Source: Methanosphaera sp. BMS (GTDB taxonomy: Archaea; Methanobacteriota; Methanobacteria; Methanobacteriales; Methanobacteriaceae). From it: DNA of 64,000 nt. Under the pieces are notes generated by a model, which did not search any database, was not told the origin of the DNA, and saw nothing but the letters and a program-made list of their open reading frames with translations. The number at the start of each line of letters is the position of its first letter. Within the stretch, counting starts at the first letter, position 1. Positions 9,266 to 19,000 of the stretch are shown here, piece after piece. The DNA lies in NCBI RefSeq assembly GCF_003268005.1, contig NZ_CP014213.1, forward strand, positions 930,001 through 994,000, in the 5' to 3' direction. The position numbers were made by a program, and so were the translations under genes.

Positions 9266-9415
9266 TTAAGGACTTTTAAACAAAAATTTGTTTGTACTGT
9301 TTATAATATCTAATATATCCCTGTTGACGTTTTGTTTAATATATTTGTTTATAAGAATACGATTTCTATGGCAAAATAATTGTCGCAAACCCTCATAATA
9401 GTTAAAAAAAAAGTA
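9266..9415 (-). pseudogene. possible decayed reading frame (insertion-sequence remnant?)
   Basis: On the minus strand a frame of 49 codons without a start is open and reads GLRQLFCHRNRILINKYIK and onward to FLFKSP before a TAA at 9266-9268. It is Lys/Arg/Asn-rich like the tail of a transposase. It is followed within ten bases by TTGTTGCACACTCTC, which could be a decayed terminal repeat. No partner repeat or transposase motif is seen, so this is weak. Confidence 0.22.
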
Positions 9416-9630
9416 TCAGTGGGAAATCAAATCACCCCCATGACTATAAATATAATTATAATTAATTGACAGTTTAAGTTTTACTATCTTCTAGGCGTTC
9501 ATAGTCTGGTGATATTAAAGTAGCTGTGAAACATATTATATTAAATATAATGGGTGTTGGTTAAATGGGTCATGTTATCTTTTCGTGAATGTGATTGGAT
9601 ATTTTTATATTATTTGTCGTGAATTTTTTA

Positions 9631-9656
9631 CTTCGTTATAGGTTGGAATAACGAAG
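9631..9656 (+). promoter_or_regulatory. perfect 9-bp hairpin upstream of the 265-residue gene
   Basis: CTTCGTTAT (9631-9639) pairs perfectly with ATAACGAAG (9648-9656) around an eight-base loop. It ends 83 bases before ATG 9740. No T run follows on the plus strand, so a terminator is unlikely; an operator or leader hairpin is possible. Confidence 0.4.
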
Positions 9657-9739
9657 ATAAAAATAAAAATTTCTTTGTCATCAGCCTACAAGAAGTTAAT
9701 TAATAATGATATACTAAAATAGTATCATGGAGATTAAAT

Positions 9740-10537
9740 ATGCAGAATAAATATCAAAGCTTTGAAAATCCGGATGATAACAAGAAATTTTATCTGGCGA
9801 TAGATGAGGAGAATATTCCCAATACGATTCGGTTGAATGATTTTCTTAATGAAAAATATGATTCCCTTTATCAGACAATTGAATTGGATGACGAATTAGC
9901 AGACAGTGAAGATACGTTCTTTTTATTTAAGGAACTTGTATATGAAAAAGAGGTTATAGGATATATCGCTTACAATCTTTTAGATGAATTTGAAGACAAT
10001 AACCTGCTGGTACTGGATAATTATTATCTGCCAAAAGACTATGACTACTCATTAATAATCGATGACATGATAGAAACAGGTTTCTGGATGGGCTTTCAGA
10101 TAATTGTCAAGTATCCTGCGAGAAGATTCATCGAGGCACTCATAGACACGGAATTTGCATACCGTATAGATAATAAGCTCATATTCTCTGAAATAGCATT
10201 TATGACCGATACGGTATCGTTGGATACCAGTATCAATAAGCTAATCGATGAGGTGGACTTGTCAAAAGAATCAGGTTCATATACCATATCGTCACTCTAT
10301 GATCTTGACTTGTGTGCTGTTGTCACTTTAACCAAAAAGCCGCAGCTAATATATACCAATCAAAAGTTAAATGATGAGAATATGGATGACTACTGTAGTA
10401 TCAGCCTTGCCTTAAGGGAGGATGATGAAGAATACTCCTGTATTAACAAGAGAAGAAAAAACAAGCTGCTTAAAAATAGGAAGTACTTTGTTAATGTTGA
10501 TGACATACTTTCAAAGTATGAACAGCGACACAACTAA
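9740..10537 (+). CDS. uncharacterised protein, possible GNAT-like fold
   Basis: This 265-residue soluble acidic protein starts at ATG 9740 after GGAG at 9729-9732. I do not recognise a family with confidence. Residues 70-150 (EVIGYIAYNLLDEF, LLVLDNYYLPKDY, DDMIETGFWMGFQIIVK) have the strand-helix order of an acetyltransferase of the GNAT type, but the acetyl-CoA loop R/Q-x-x-G-x-G/A is not visible. The C-terminus is basic (NKRRKNKLLKNRKYF). It ends 53 bases before the barnase-like gene on the same strand, so it may be part of that unit. Confidence 0.65.
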   Translation: MQNKYQSFENPDDNKKFYLAIDEENIPNTIRLNDFLNEKYDSLYQTIELDDELADSEDTFFLFKELVYEKEVIGYIAYNLLDEFEDNNLLVLDNYYLPKDYDYSLIIDDMIETGFWMGFQIIVKYPARRFIEALIDTEFAYRIDNKLIFSEIAFMTDTVSLDTSINKLIDEVDLSKESGSYTISSLYDLDLCAVVTLTKKPQLIYTNQKLNDENMDDYCSISLALREDDEEYSCINKRRKNKLLKNRKYFVNVDDILSKYEQRHN

Positions 10538-10590
10538 GCACATATAGCATATTTACTCTATCAAATAAATTATTATAGGAAAGATGAGTT

Positions 10591-11052
10591 ATGAACAAAC
10601 AGTTATTATCCATCATAGCCGTATTGATAATGATAGCCATTGGAGTGTTATTTGGTTTTAATTCATTTGACACCTCGTCAAATGACACTAATGTTACTGC
10701 TAATAATACCCAGCTTAACATTACGGAAGATGGAGAGTATGTCAGTGTAGGGGAAGTAGCGGCATACATTAAAACATATCATAAGCTACCGAATAATTAC
10801 ATTACCAAAAAGGAAGCTCAGAAATTGGGCTGGACGGGCGGTCCTCTTAAAAGCTATGCTCCCGGAAAAAGTATTGGTGGAGACGTATTTACCAACAGGC
10901 AAGGTGTGCTGCCGCATAGCCAGAAAAAGTACATTGAATGTGATATTGACGCTAACGGTACCTCACGTGGAGCAAAAAGAATAGTGTATTCAACCAATGA
11001 CTACAAGGTATATTATACCGATGATCATTACAATACATTTAAAGAAGTATAG
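10591..11052 (+). CDS. barnase-family secreted or membrane-anchored ribonuclease
   Basis: Barnase-type enzymes cut single-stranded RNA, preferring to cleave after guanine. Residues 1-22 form a hydrophobic export or anchor segment. Residues 23-45 are an Asn/Thr linker with glycosylation-type sequons. Residues 50-153 align by eye with bacterial barnase: TYHKLPNNYITKKEAQKLGW, YAPGKSIGGDVF, KKYIECDID, GAKRIVYS and DDHYNTF. The counterparts of barnase Lys27, Glu73, Arg83, Arg87 and His102 are Lys65, Glu116, Arg126, Arg130 and His146, so the catalytic set appears complete. An inhibitor gene of the barstar family follows 16 bases later. The resemblance to Bacillus enzymes suggests transfer from bacteria. 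The likely role is antagonism or nutrient release outside the membrane; this is inference. Confidence 0.93.
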   Translation: MNKQLLSIIAVLIMIAIGVLFGFNSFDTSSNDTNVTANNTQLNITEDGEYVSVGEVAAYIKTYHKLPNNYITKKEAQKLGWTGGPLKSYAPGKSIGGDVFTNRQGVLPHSQKKYIECDIDANGTSRGAKRIVYSTNDYKVYYTDDHYNTFKEV

Positions 11053-11068
11053 AGATGAGGTTGTTAAA

Positions 11069-11314
11069 TTGAAGATTATAACACTTGACGGAAAGAAAAT
11101 TAATAAGAAATCCCATAGTTATCTCAAGAAGGTATTTGACTTTCCGGATTATTATGGTAAAAATCTTGATGCATTATATGATTGTTTGACAGATATTGGC
11201 GTTGAGACCGAGATTCACTTGATAAATAGTGAATATGTATCCCTGGATATGATTGACACCTTCTTTGATGCGTCAATTGAAAGTGATTATCTCACATTTG
11301 TATGTGATGATTAA
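11069..11314 (+). CDS. barstar-family ribonuclease inhibitor
   Basis: This small cytoplasmic immunity protein should bind and block the barnase-like enzyme encoded just upstream. The frame is open from 10997 inside the ribonuclease gene, but GAGGT at 11057-11061 points to TTG 11069 as the start. That gives 81 residues beginning (M)KIITLDGKKINKK, close to the 90 of Bacillus barstar. The segment FPDYYGKNLDALYDCLTDIG matches the barstar binding helix: the tyrosine and the two aspartates of LDALYD correspond to Tyr29, Asp35 and Asp39 of barstar, while Trp38 is replaced by Tyr. The ribonuclease and inhibitor are in one transcript, as expected for a self-protecting pair. Confidence 0.92.
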   Translation: MKIITLDGKKINKKSHSYLKKVFDFPDYYGKNLDALYDCLTDIGVETEIHLINSEYVSLDMIDTFFDASIESDYLTFVCDD

Positions 11315-11471
11315 TCATATGCTCCTTTTTTTAAAATTTACCCGCTAATTTTACATATACCGTTAATATTTTAAATGGAAATAGATTATATAAAAGGCAA
11401 TATCTATGTCTTTATCGATTTTTAAAAGAAAAACGTTTTGATGCTTAAAAAGAGCGTATTTTAATTTTTAT

Positions 11472-11496
11472 CCGAAAGGTATTCGGTATAACCTTT
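11472..11496. promoter_or_regulatory. two overlapping, mutually exclusive inverted repeats
   Basis: CCGAA (11472-11476) can pair with TTCGG (11482-11486), while AAAGGT (11475-11480) can pair with ACCTTT (11491-11496). The arms share bases, so only one can form at a time. It lies between the convergent barstar and universal-stress genes. The rest of 11315-11595 is AT-rich, with a T run near 11323-11331 that could end the barstar transcript. Confidence 0.3.
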
Positions 11497-11571
11497 ACAA
11501 TATATTTTGAATAAAATGAGTAGGAATTATTATAAGGATAAGAATTAATTATTATAATGATAAAAAAAATG

Positions 11572-11601
11572 GTTAAAAAAAAAGATTAATAATGTTTAAT
11601 C
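11572..11601 (-). terminator. terminator overlapping the universal stress gene stop
   Basis: On the minus strand GATTAA, a six-base loop and TTAATC (11601 down to 11584) are followed by a T run (11583-11575). The first arm overlaps the stop codon of the universal stress gene. Confidence 0.5.
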
Positions 11602-12051
11602 CTCAAGTGGTGGAACAACAAGTACAGGTATTTTGGATTGTCTGATAATCTTTTCAGTAACACTTCCCAATAGGAATCTGTTAATCATGTGTTTACCACT
11701 AGTAGCTATTGCAATCACATCTGCTTCCTTAATTGTAGCTACCTTAAGTATTGTTTCGGATGGATGACCATCAACGGTTATTGTTGAAATTCTAATGTCA
11801 TCAGTATATTCATCTTTTTCTTCAATTAATTTTCTGACTCTATTTACAATTCTATTACCTTCACTTTCAGCATCTACTTCCTCATCTTTTTCAAAGGACT
11901 GATCAGGAAGACTGGTTAATCTTTTAGAATCTGATACGTGCAATATGATTAATTCCGCTTTTTCTTTTGCTGCAATACTTAAAGCATAATCAATTGTTTG
12001 CTCAGAATTTACACTTCCATCTACCGGTAATAAAATTTTCCTAAACTTCAT
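11596..12051 (-). CDS. universal stress protein, UspA family
   Basis: The protein has the Usp alpha/beta nucleotide-binding fold: KILLPVDGSVNSEQTIDYAL at the N-terminus, ELIILHVSDS, GHPSETILKVA, and the C-terminal ATSGKHMINRFLLGSVTEKI with PVLVVPP. The usual ATP motif is G-x2-G-x9-G-S/T; here the middle glycine is replaced by Met (GKHM) while LLGS is kept, so ATP binding is uncertain. The frame is open up to 12141, but GGAG precedes ATG 12051 and the fold starts there, giving 151 residues. It is a single gene convergent with the barstar gene. Confidence 0.9.
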   Translation of the reverse strand: MKFRKILLPVDGSVNSEQTIDYALSIAAKEKAELIILHVSDSKRLTSLPDQSFEKDEEVDAESEGNRIVNRVRKLIEEKDEYTDDIRISTITVDGHPSETILKVATIKEADVIAIATSGKHMINRFLLGSVTEKIIRQSKIPVLVVPPLED

Positions 12052-12251
12052 ATATACTACTCCACACTTACTGGTTATATTATAGTTTGTAATAATTTTA
12101 TTAAATAGTTTTCTTTTTAATTCTTTTTTCATGGGGACCACCTGTTTTATTAAAACTTCATCAAGGGTGAAATTATGAATTTAGTATAACCAAAAAATTT
12201 ATAGTTGATGATGACAATATATACATCCATGAACAAAGGAAGTGAAAAAAC

Positions 12252-12647
12252 TTGGACATAATAAATAGCATAAGTACTTATGTAATAATGTTATCTGTAG
12301 CATATAGCCTATTTGGAATGCCAAGAGCAATATCCGAGTACAGGGGACTGCAAAAAACCGAGGGAAACCCCGGACTGGGAATACCCAAACCAAACGAAAG
12401 ATACAGACACGGCATAAACGAATGGATATTCATCATATCAACAGTCACCCTCCTACCACTGCTTGTATTTCTAGAACAGGCCATACAAAACAGTCTTGGA
12501 TTAGCACCTGCCGCAATATTCACGTTTATAATAGCGGCAATTTGCCTTATATATTCAAGAAAAAAAGGAAAGGAAAATCAAGAAATAATAGAATCCATGA
12601 CCAAAGAAGAAAGATACAGATACCCTGACGAAATAAAAGACAAATAA
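12252..12647 (+). CDS. small integral membrane protein, unknown function
   Basis: A protein of 131 residues with about three membrane segments (residues 5-24, 58-75 and 82-101) and a charged C-terminus (SRKKGKENQEIIESMTKEER). The start is TTG 12252, with AAAGGAAGTG at 12235-12244 as the ribosome site; the ATG nearby at 12230 is in another frame that stops at once. No family is recognised. T runs follow near 12680. Confidence 0.65.
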   Translation: MDIINSISTYVIMLSVAYSLFGMPRAISEYRGLQKTEGNPGLGIPKPNERYRHGINEWIFIISTVTLLPLLVFLEQAIQNSLGLAPAAIFTFIIAAICLIYSRKKGKENQEIIESMTKEERYRYPDEIKDK

Positions 12648-13042
12648 CCTAAACACCACCCCCTCTTTTAAACAACATTTTTTTTAAGTGAAAAATCCAA
12701 TGTGAATTATAGCAAAAAACACTTCAAATAATAAAAATCTTATAATACAAAAACCATACACCAAAATACCAATAATTCAATTATAAAATCACAAAACAAT
12801 ATAAAATTTTATAATTTTAAAAAATATATGAATATAAACTGCTTTTTTTTAAAAAAAAATACTAGTGGAAATAAAATCATTTATTTATAACTAATTTTCC
12901 AAAAATAATAAAAAATATATACTTATTACAAACATATTAAATATCATTCAATGATAATACCTATTCAACTATCATAACAATTTAAAAATAGTTAAGACAG
13001 GGTATTTTCATTGATGTAATTATAATTATAATGTGATTTAAA
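12648..13042. other. intergenic region with promoter of the 2873-residue adhesin
   Basis: Very AT-rich. T runs at 12679-12686 and 12844-12852 could end transcription. A TATA-like stretch (AAAAAATATATACTTAT) at about 12909-12925 lies 120 bases before the adhesin ATG, so its mRNA probably has a leader of about 90 bases. No gene is seen. Confidence 0.4.
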
Positions 13043-16000
13043 ATGAATAAAAAGAATGTAAAAATTTTTACATTTATTTCATTAATCTTTGTAGCATTAC
13101 TAATTATAGGAGGAGTCTCAGCGGCAGTTGATGACAGTCCAGCTGCAACAGTAGACGATGATACCATAACAGCCGATGCTGTAACAGCATCGAGTGATGT
13201 TCAAAGTAATAATGAGATAATAACGAACGAAGCAATTAAAGAAGAACGCTCTGTTAAAGGAGCACAACAACAATTGCCGGCAAATGACTACTCTGAGTTA
13301 AAGACGGCTGTAAATACAGCTAAAATGGATGATAATGACGCAAACTCATACGTCATCTCATTAAGTCAGAGCGGAACATACGAAGTGGATGCTCCAATCA
13401 AATGGACTTCAATGGGTAATCCGACGTTAACAATTGAAGGAAACGGTGCAACAATTACCGGAAACTCCAATCAGTTTTTCACGATTAACTCAGGAAGAAC
13501 CTTGATAATTAACAATATAATCATTGATGGAACATCTGCTGACGACGGTGGAGCAATAAACAATAATGGAACAATTACATTAACGAATTCCATTATTAAA
13601 AACAGTATAGCAACAAATGGTGGAGCAATCTACTCAATCGGAACAGTTAACCTTGAAAACGTTACATTACAGGCAAACGAAGCCACTAAAAAAGGTGGAG
13701 CAATCTACTCAACCGGAACAGTTAACGCCAAAAACGTAACATTCAAAGACAACCTTGTAACAGATGGTAGTCACGGTGACAATGACGGTGGAGCTGGTAT
13801 CTATACTACCGGTGCTATATACATAGAAGATTCCACATTTGACTCAAACATTGGTCAATATACAGATACATCTTCATCAAGTAACGGTGCTGACGGTGGA
13901 GCAATTCGTGTTAAGGATAGTATAAGTGATATGATAATAACTAATACAACTTTCACAAACAACAAAGGTAGACACGGTGGAGCATTATTAATCTGTGATG
14001 ATGAAGGAAGAAACCAAGGTATAAAGAAAATTACCGGTTCAACATTTACCGGAAACCAGGCTATCTATGGTGGAGCTATAGAAGTATACAATGATCTAAT
14101 CATTGAAGACTCTGTATTTGAAGAAAACTCCGTAAAAGGTATAGGTTCTGGTAATAGAAACCCATTAGGTGGAGCTATCTGTGTAAATGATTTAGTAGAT
14201 AATGGAGCACCAGGTAGTTTATCTGTTAAAAACACTACCTTTGAAAAAAATACCGCTTCAACAACTTTCGAAGAGGGTACAACCAATTATGGTTCCGGTG
14301 GAGCTATATATAATAGCGGACCAGGAGCAACCATAGAAAACTGTACATTTACAGAAAATGAAGCATATGATGGTGGAGCAATAGAAGATGAAGCTACCTC
14401 CTCAACAATCAAAGATTCCGTATTTGAACAAAATACGGCAGTTGAAACTGGTGGTGCAATATTCACAATAAACAATGGTACTGGAACCACTGCAAATATA
14501 AACAATTGTACGTTTACAGAAAACTCTGCAAATAATGGTGGAGCCATAGCCACTATTGGAAATACCACGATGAATATTGATGAATGTTCATTTGACCAGA
14601 ATACGGCTACCAGTAATGGTGGTGCATATTACTCAACTTGGGATACATATAATCTACCAAGATTATTCAAACATGCTTCAATAACAAACAGTAACTTTAC
14701 TGACAATACTGCAAATGACTATCCTGCTATCTATGATAGTAATAGTGGTCCTTTCAATGGAGGATCTAGTTCAACAGTAATCGATAATTGTAAATTTGAA
14801 GATAATGTCGCTACATCAGCTAGCGGTTCAACAATATATACCCGATATGCTTCAACATCAATTACCAATTCCAATATATCAGACACAAATAATCGTGCTA
14901 TTGCAAGTGTATGGAATAACGGTGTAGCAAATATGGAAAATGACATCGTTAATGGTTTAGACGTAGATTCAATGAATAATGGTAACCTTGAAGTATCCGT
15001 ATCCAATTATGCAGAGTTAGTAGCTATCACTGATGTACTTAATAATCAGTATAATAGTGCTGACCCAGTATACATAAACTTTACAGGTGATGCAGTATAT
15101 ACTGAAACTGAACCGATAGCATATGAGAACATCAATTGTCCAGTAACATTTATCGGTAACGGTAAGACAATAGACGCTAACGGCATGCAATTTGTTACAA
15201 TAGGTGAAGGAAAATCACTTACAATACGAAATTTAACAATCAAGAATGCACAGGCAGATAATGGAGCAGCAGTATTAAACTATGGTTCATTAACAGTTAA
15301 TAGCGATTCAGTATTTGAAGATAATAGTGCATTATACAATGGTGGAGCAATTTACAGTACTGGTAATTTAACAATTACTAAAACAAACTTCACTAATAAC
15401 GAAGTTACCACACACCAAGGTGCAGGTCAAAAGGATTATGGTGGAGGAGCAATCTGTTCATTAGGTAAATTATCCGTGCAAACCTCCAATTTCGTTGAAA
15501 ATACCGCTGCACACAATGATGTAGAACCTAACGGTGACGGTGGAGTAGCTGGAGCTATACTTGTACTAAACACTACACAGGAAGTTTCAATCACAACATC
15601 CAACTTCACCAAAAACGACGGACGTCACGGTGGAGCAATAACAATAAACAACAATGACAAAGAAAACACCAAAAAAGTTACAATCAACAAAAACAACTTC
15701 GTTGAAAACACGGCTTTATACGGAGCAGCAATAGATACTTATCAACAAGCAAACATAACCAACAACAACTTCACTAAAAATACTGTTACAGGTCAAGGTA
15801 GTGGAGATAGAGTACCTATGGGTGCAGCTATCTGTGCAAACCAAGGAGACTACGAATATACATTAACACTCATTAACAACACCTTCAAAGAAAATGAAGC
15901 ACAAGATAATGGTTGTGGCGGTGTAATGTTAACAATGCCAGATAGTACAATAGTATCATCCAACAACGTATACGAAAACAACAAAGCATACGATACCGGT

Positions 16001-19000
16001 GTAGCATGTATACAAGGCAGTGCAACATTCACCAACGATACATTCACAGGAAACGAAGGTACAGGATATACTGGAGTATTCACACAAGCAGGTGATGAAC
16101 TAACCATTACAGGATGTACATTTGAAAACAATGAAGGTAACGGATACGGTGACATAGCATATGCATATGAGGGTTATGAGGTAACAATAACCGATTCAAC
16201 TATCATTACCGAAAACGAATTCGGTGACCTGATGTCACCTGCCAATTCAGATGACTTTGAAGGTACAAACGTAAAAGTAAACGGTGTAACATTCGCATAC
16301 ACAGACTTTAAAGATCCTATTGTATTCGATGTAGCCGATTACCAGGAACTTGTAGATTTAGTAGCATTAATTAAATCCGAACAGATAGCATTCAATGTAG
16401 TTGCCAACCTAACCGGTACTACATATACTGAAACAGAACCTATCGTACTGGATGACACGTTCCCAGCAGAAAGTTTCACAATTGAAGGAAACGGTAAAAC
16501 CATTGACGCTAGTGGAATGCAATTCTTAACAGTAGGCGAAGGTCAAACAGTAACAATCAATAACCTAACAGTTGCTAATGCTCAGGCTGACAATGGTGCG
16601 GCAATCATAAACCATGGTGACTTAACAATTAATGATGCTGTATTCGAAGACAACCAGGCATTATACAGAGGTGGAGCAATCTTAACTGATGGTACACTAA
16701 CAGTCAACAGAACAAAATTCACCAACAACCAAGTAACCACACACCAAGGTGCCGGAAGCAAAGACTACGGTGGAGGAGCAATCTGTGCATTCGGAGAACT
16801 AACAGTAGATGAATCCGTATTCACCGCAAACGTCGCAGCACACAACGACGTAGAACCTAACGGTGACGGTGGAGTAGCAGGAGCAATACTAATACTAAAC
16901 AACTCCGAAGACATAACCATCACAAACTCAAACTTCACACAAAACACAGGACGTCACGGTGGAGCAATCACCATAAACGACAACCTACACAGAGATGAAG
17001 GAACCGTAACAATAGATTCCAACAACTTCGACAACAACGACGCACTATACGGTGCAGCTATAGACACCTTCCACTCAGCCATCATAACCAACAACAACTT
17101 CACAAACAACTGGATAGATGGTCAAGGAAGTGGAGACAGAGTACCTATGGGAGCTGCAATCTGTATAAACAATGGTGGAGACCCAGACTACACCATAACA
17201 CTAGAAAACAACATATTCCGTGGAAACGAAGCAAAAGACAATGGATGTGCCGGTGCAGTATTCACAATGCCAGACACTACATTAAACTCAGCAAACAACG
17301 TATACGAAAACAACAAAGCATACGATACAGGTGTAGCAACCATACAAGGTATTGCAACATTCACCAACGATACATTCACAGGAAACGAAGGTACAGGATA
17401 TACTGGAGTATTCACACAGGCCGGTGACGATTTAACCATTACAGAATGTACATTCGAAAACAATGAAGGTAACGGATACGGTGACATCGTATATGCATAT
17501 GCTGGTTATGATGTAACAATTACTGATTCAACCATAAACGGTGATGACACAGAATTTGTTGCCGGTTCAGGTAGTGTTACAGCTACCGGTAACACGGTTA
17601 ATGATGTTGTAGTTGCTGAAGGATTAGTATTAACTGCTATTGATGACTTGACCATTACAGAAGTAATTAACGGTGAAAACATTACTGTTGTTGTAAAGGC
17701 AACTAGTGATGACTCAATTGTCACTACTGGTACTGTTGATTTATATGTCGGTGACACACTAATCTCAAGTGACTGTGCTGCTGATGCTGCCGGATTTAAC
17801 GTAACAGTTAACACCAACCTATACGGTGATAATGAAGTTACAATCAAATACTATGATGACAGTGGTGTATATGTAAGCAGCGAAAAAACGATTGACTTAA
17901 CAATCGATATGATACCTGCAACAATAGACATTACCACTCCTGTAGATGTTATAGCAACTGATGCTACTGTAATTCCATTTACGGTAACAAGCGGTGATGA
18001 AGTACTCAATCATGGTACTGTAACTGTTAAAGTGGTTAATGAGAATGGTGAACCATTAGTAGGTACGCCTGATCAAACAATTGACCTTGCAATAGACAAC
18101 CCAGAATTTACTGTAACACTTTATGAAGGTACATACTACTACAACCTATCATATGCTGATGACGACTATGTAGCAGACAATGTTACAATTGAAGTTATTG
18201 CAAGTAAATTAGACGCATATGTTGCAGCTGATGATGAAGAAGGATACTTCGATGAAGACATTACAGTCACAGTATACATTACTGATGAAGATGATGAAGC
18301 TGTTACACAGGGTACATTATCCTTTGTTGATGAAGACGGCAATGATGTGATTGATCCTATAACTATTACTGGTGAGCAAACAACTGCTACGTTCAACTAT
18401 CCACTAGCAGGTCAGTATGACATTACCATAAAATATGAGGATGGTAAATATAAAGCAGCTGATTGGGACTTAACAATTACCGTATTCAGCAAAGAAGCAG
18501 AAATCAACACGACAAATGCAATAGATGTCTATGCTGGTGAAGATATAACTATCACGGCTAATGTATTATGTGATGATGAACCAATTACCGTCGGTAAACT
18601 GGTATTATACAAGGATGATGAAGTTGTGGATGAATGCGAACTAACAACAGGCACAGCTACATTCAACATACCTGCATATACCGAGGCTACTCAGGAGACA
18701 TATGTCCTTAAATATGAGGGTAACGGCAACTATGAGGTAGAAGATGATGCAACAGTAGTCATAACAGTCACACAGTTACCTGCTACAATTAACGTCAACC
18801 CTACTACCATCAATACGATTGCAACCGATGCAACCAGTATTCCATTTACAGTAACAAGTGGCGATGAAGTATTAACCGTAGGTACTGTAAGGCTTAAAGC
18901 CGTTAACATCCTTGGTCAAGCAATAGTCGGTACACCTGATCAGGTAATTGACCTGTCAACACAAGAGCCGGTATTTACCGTAACGGTCTTTGAAGGTACG

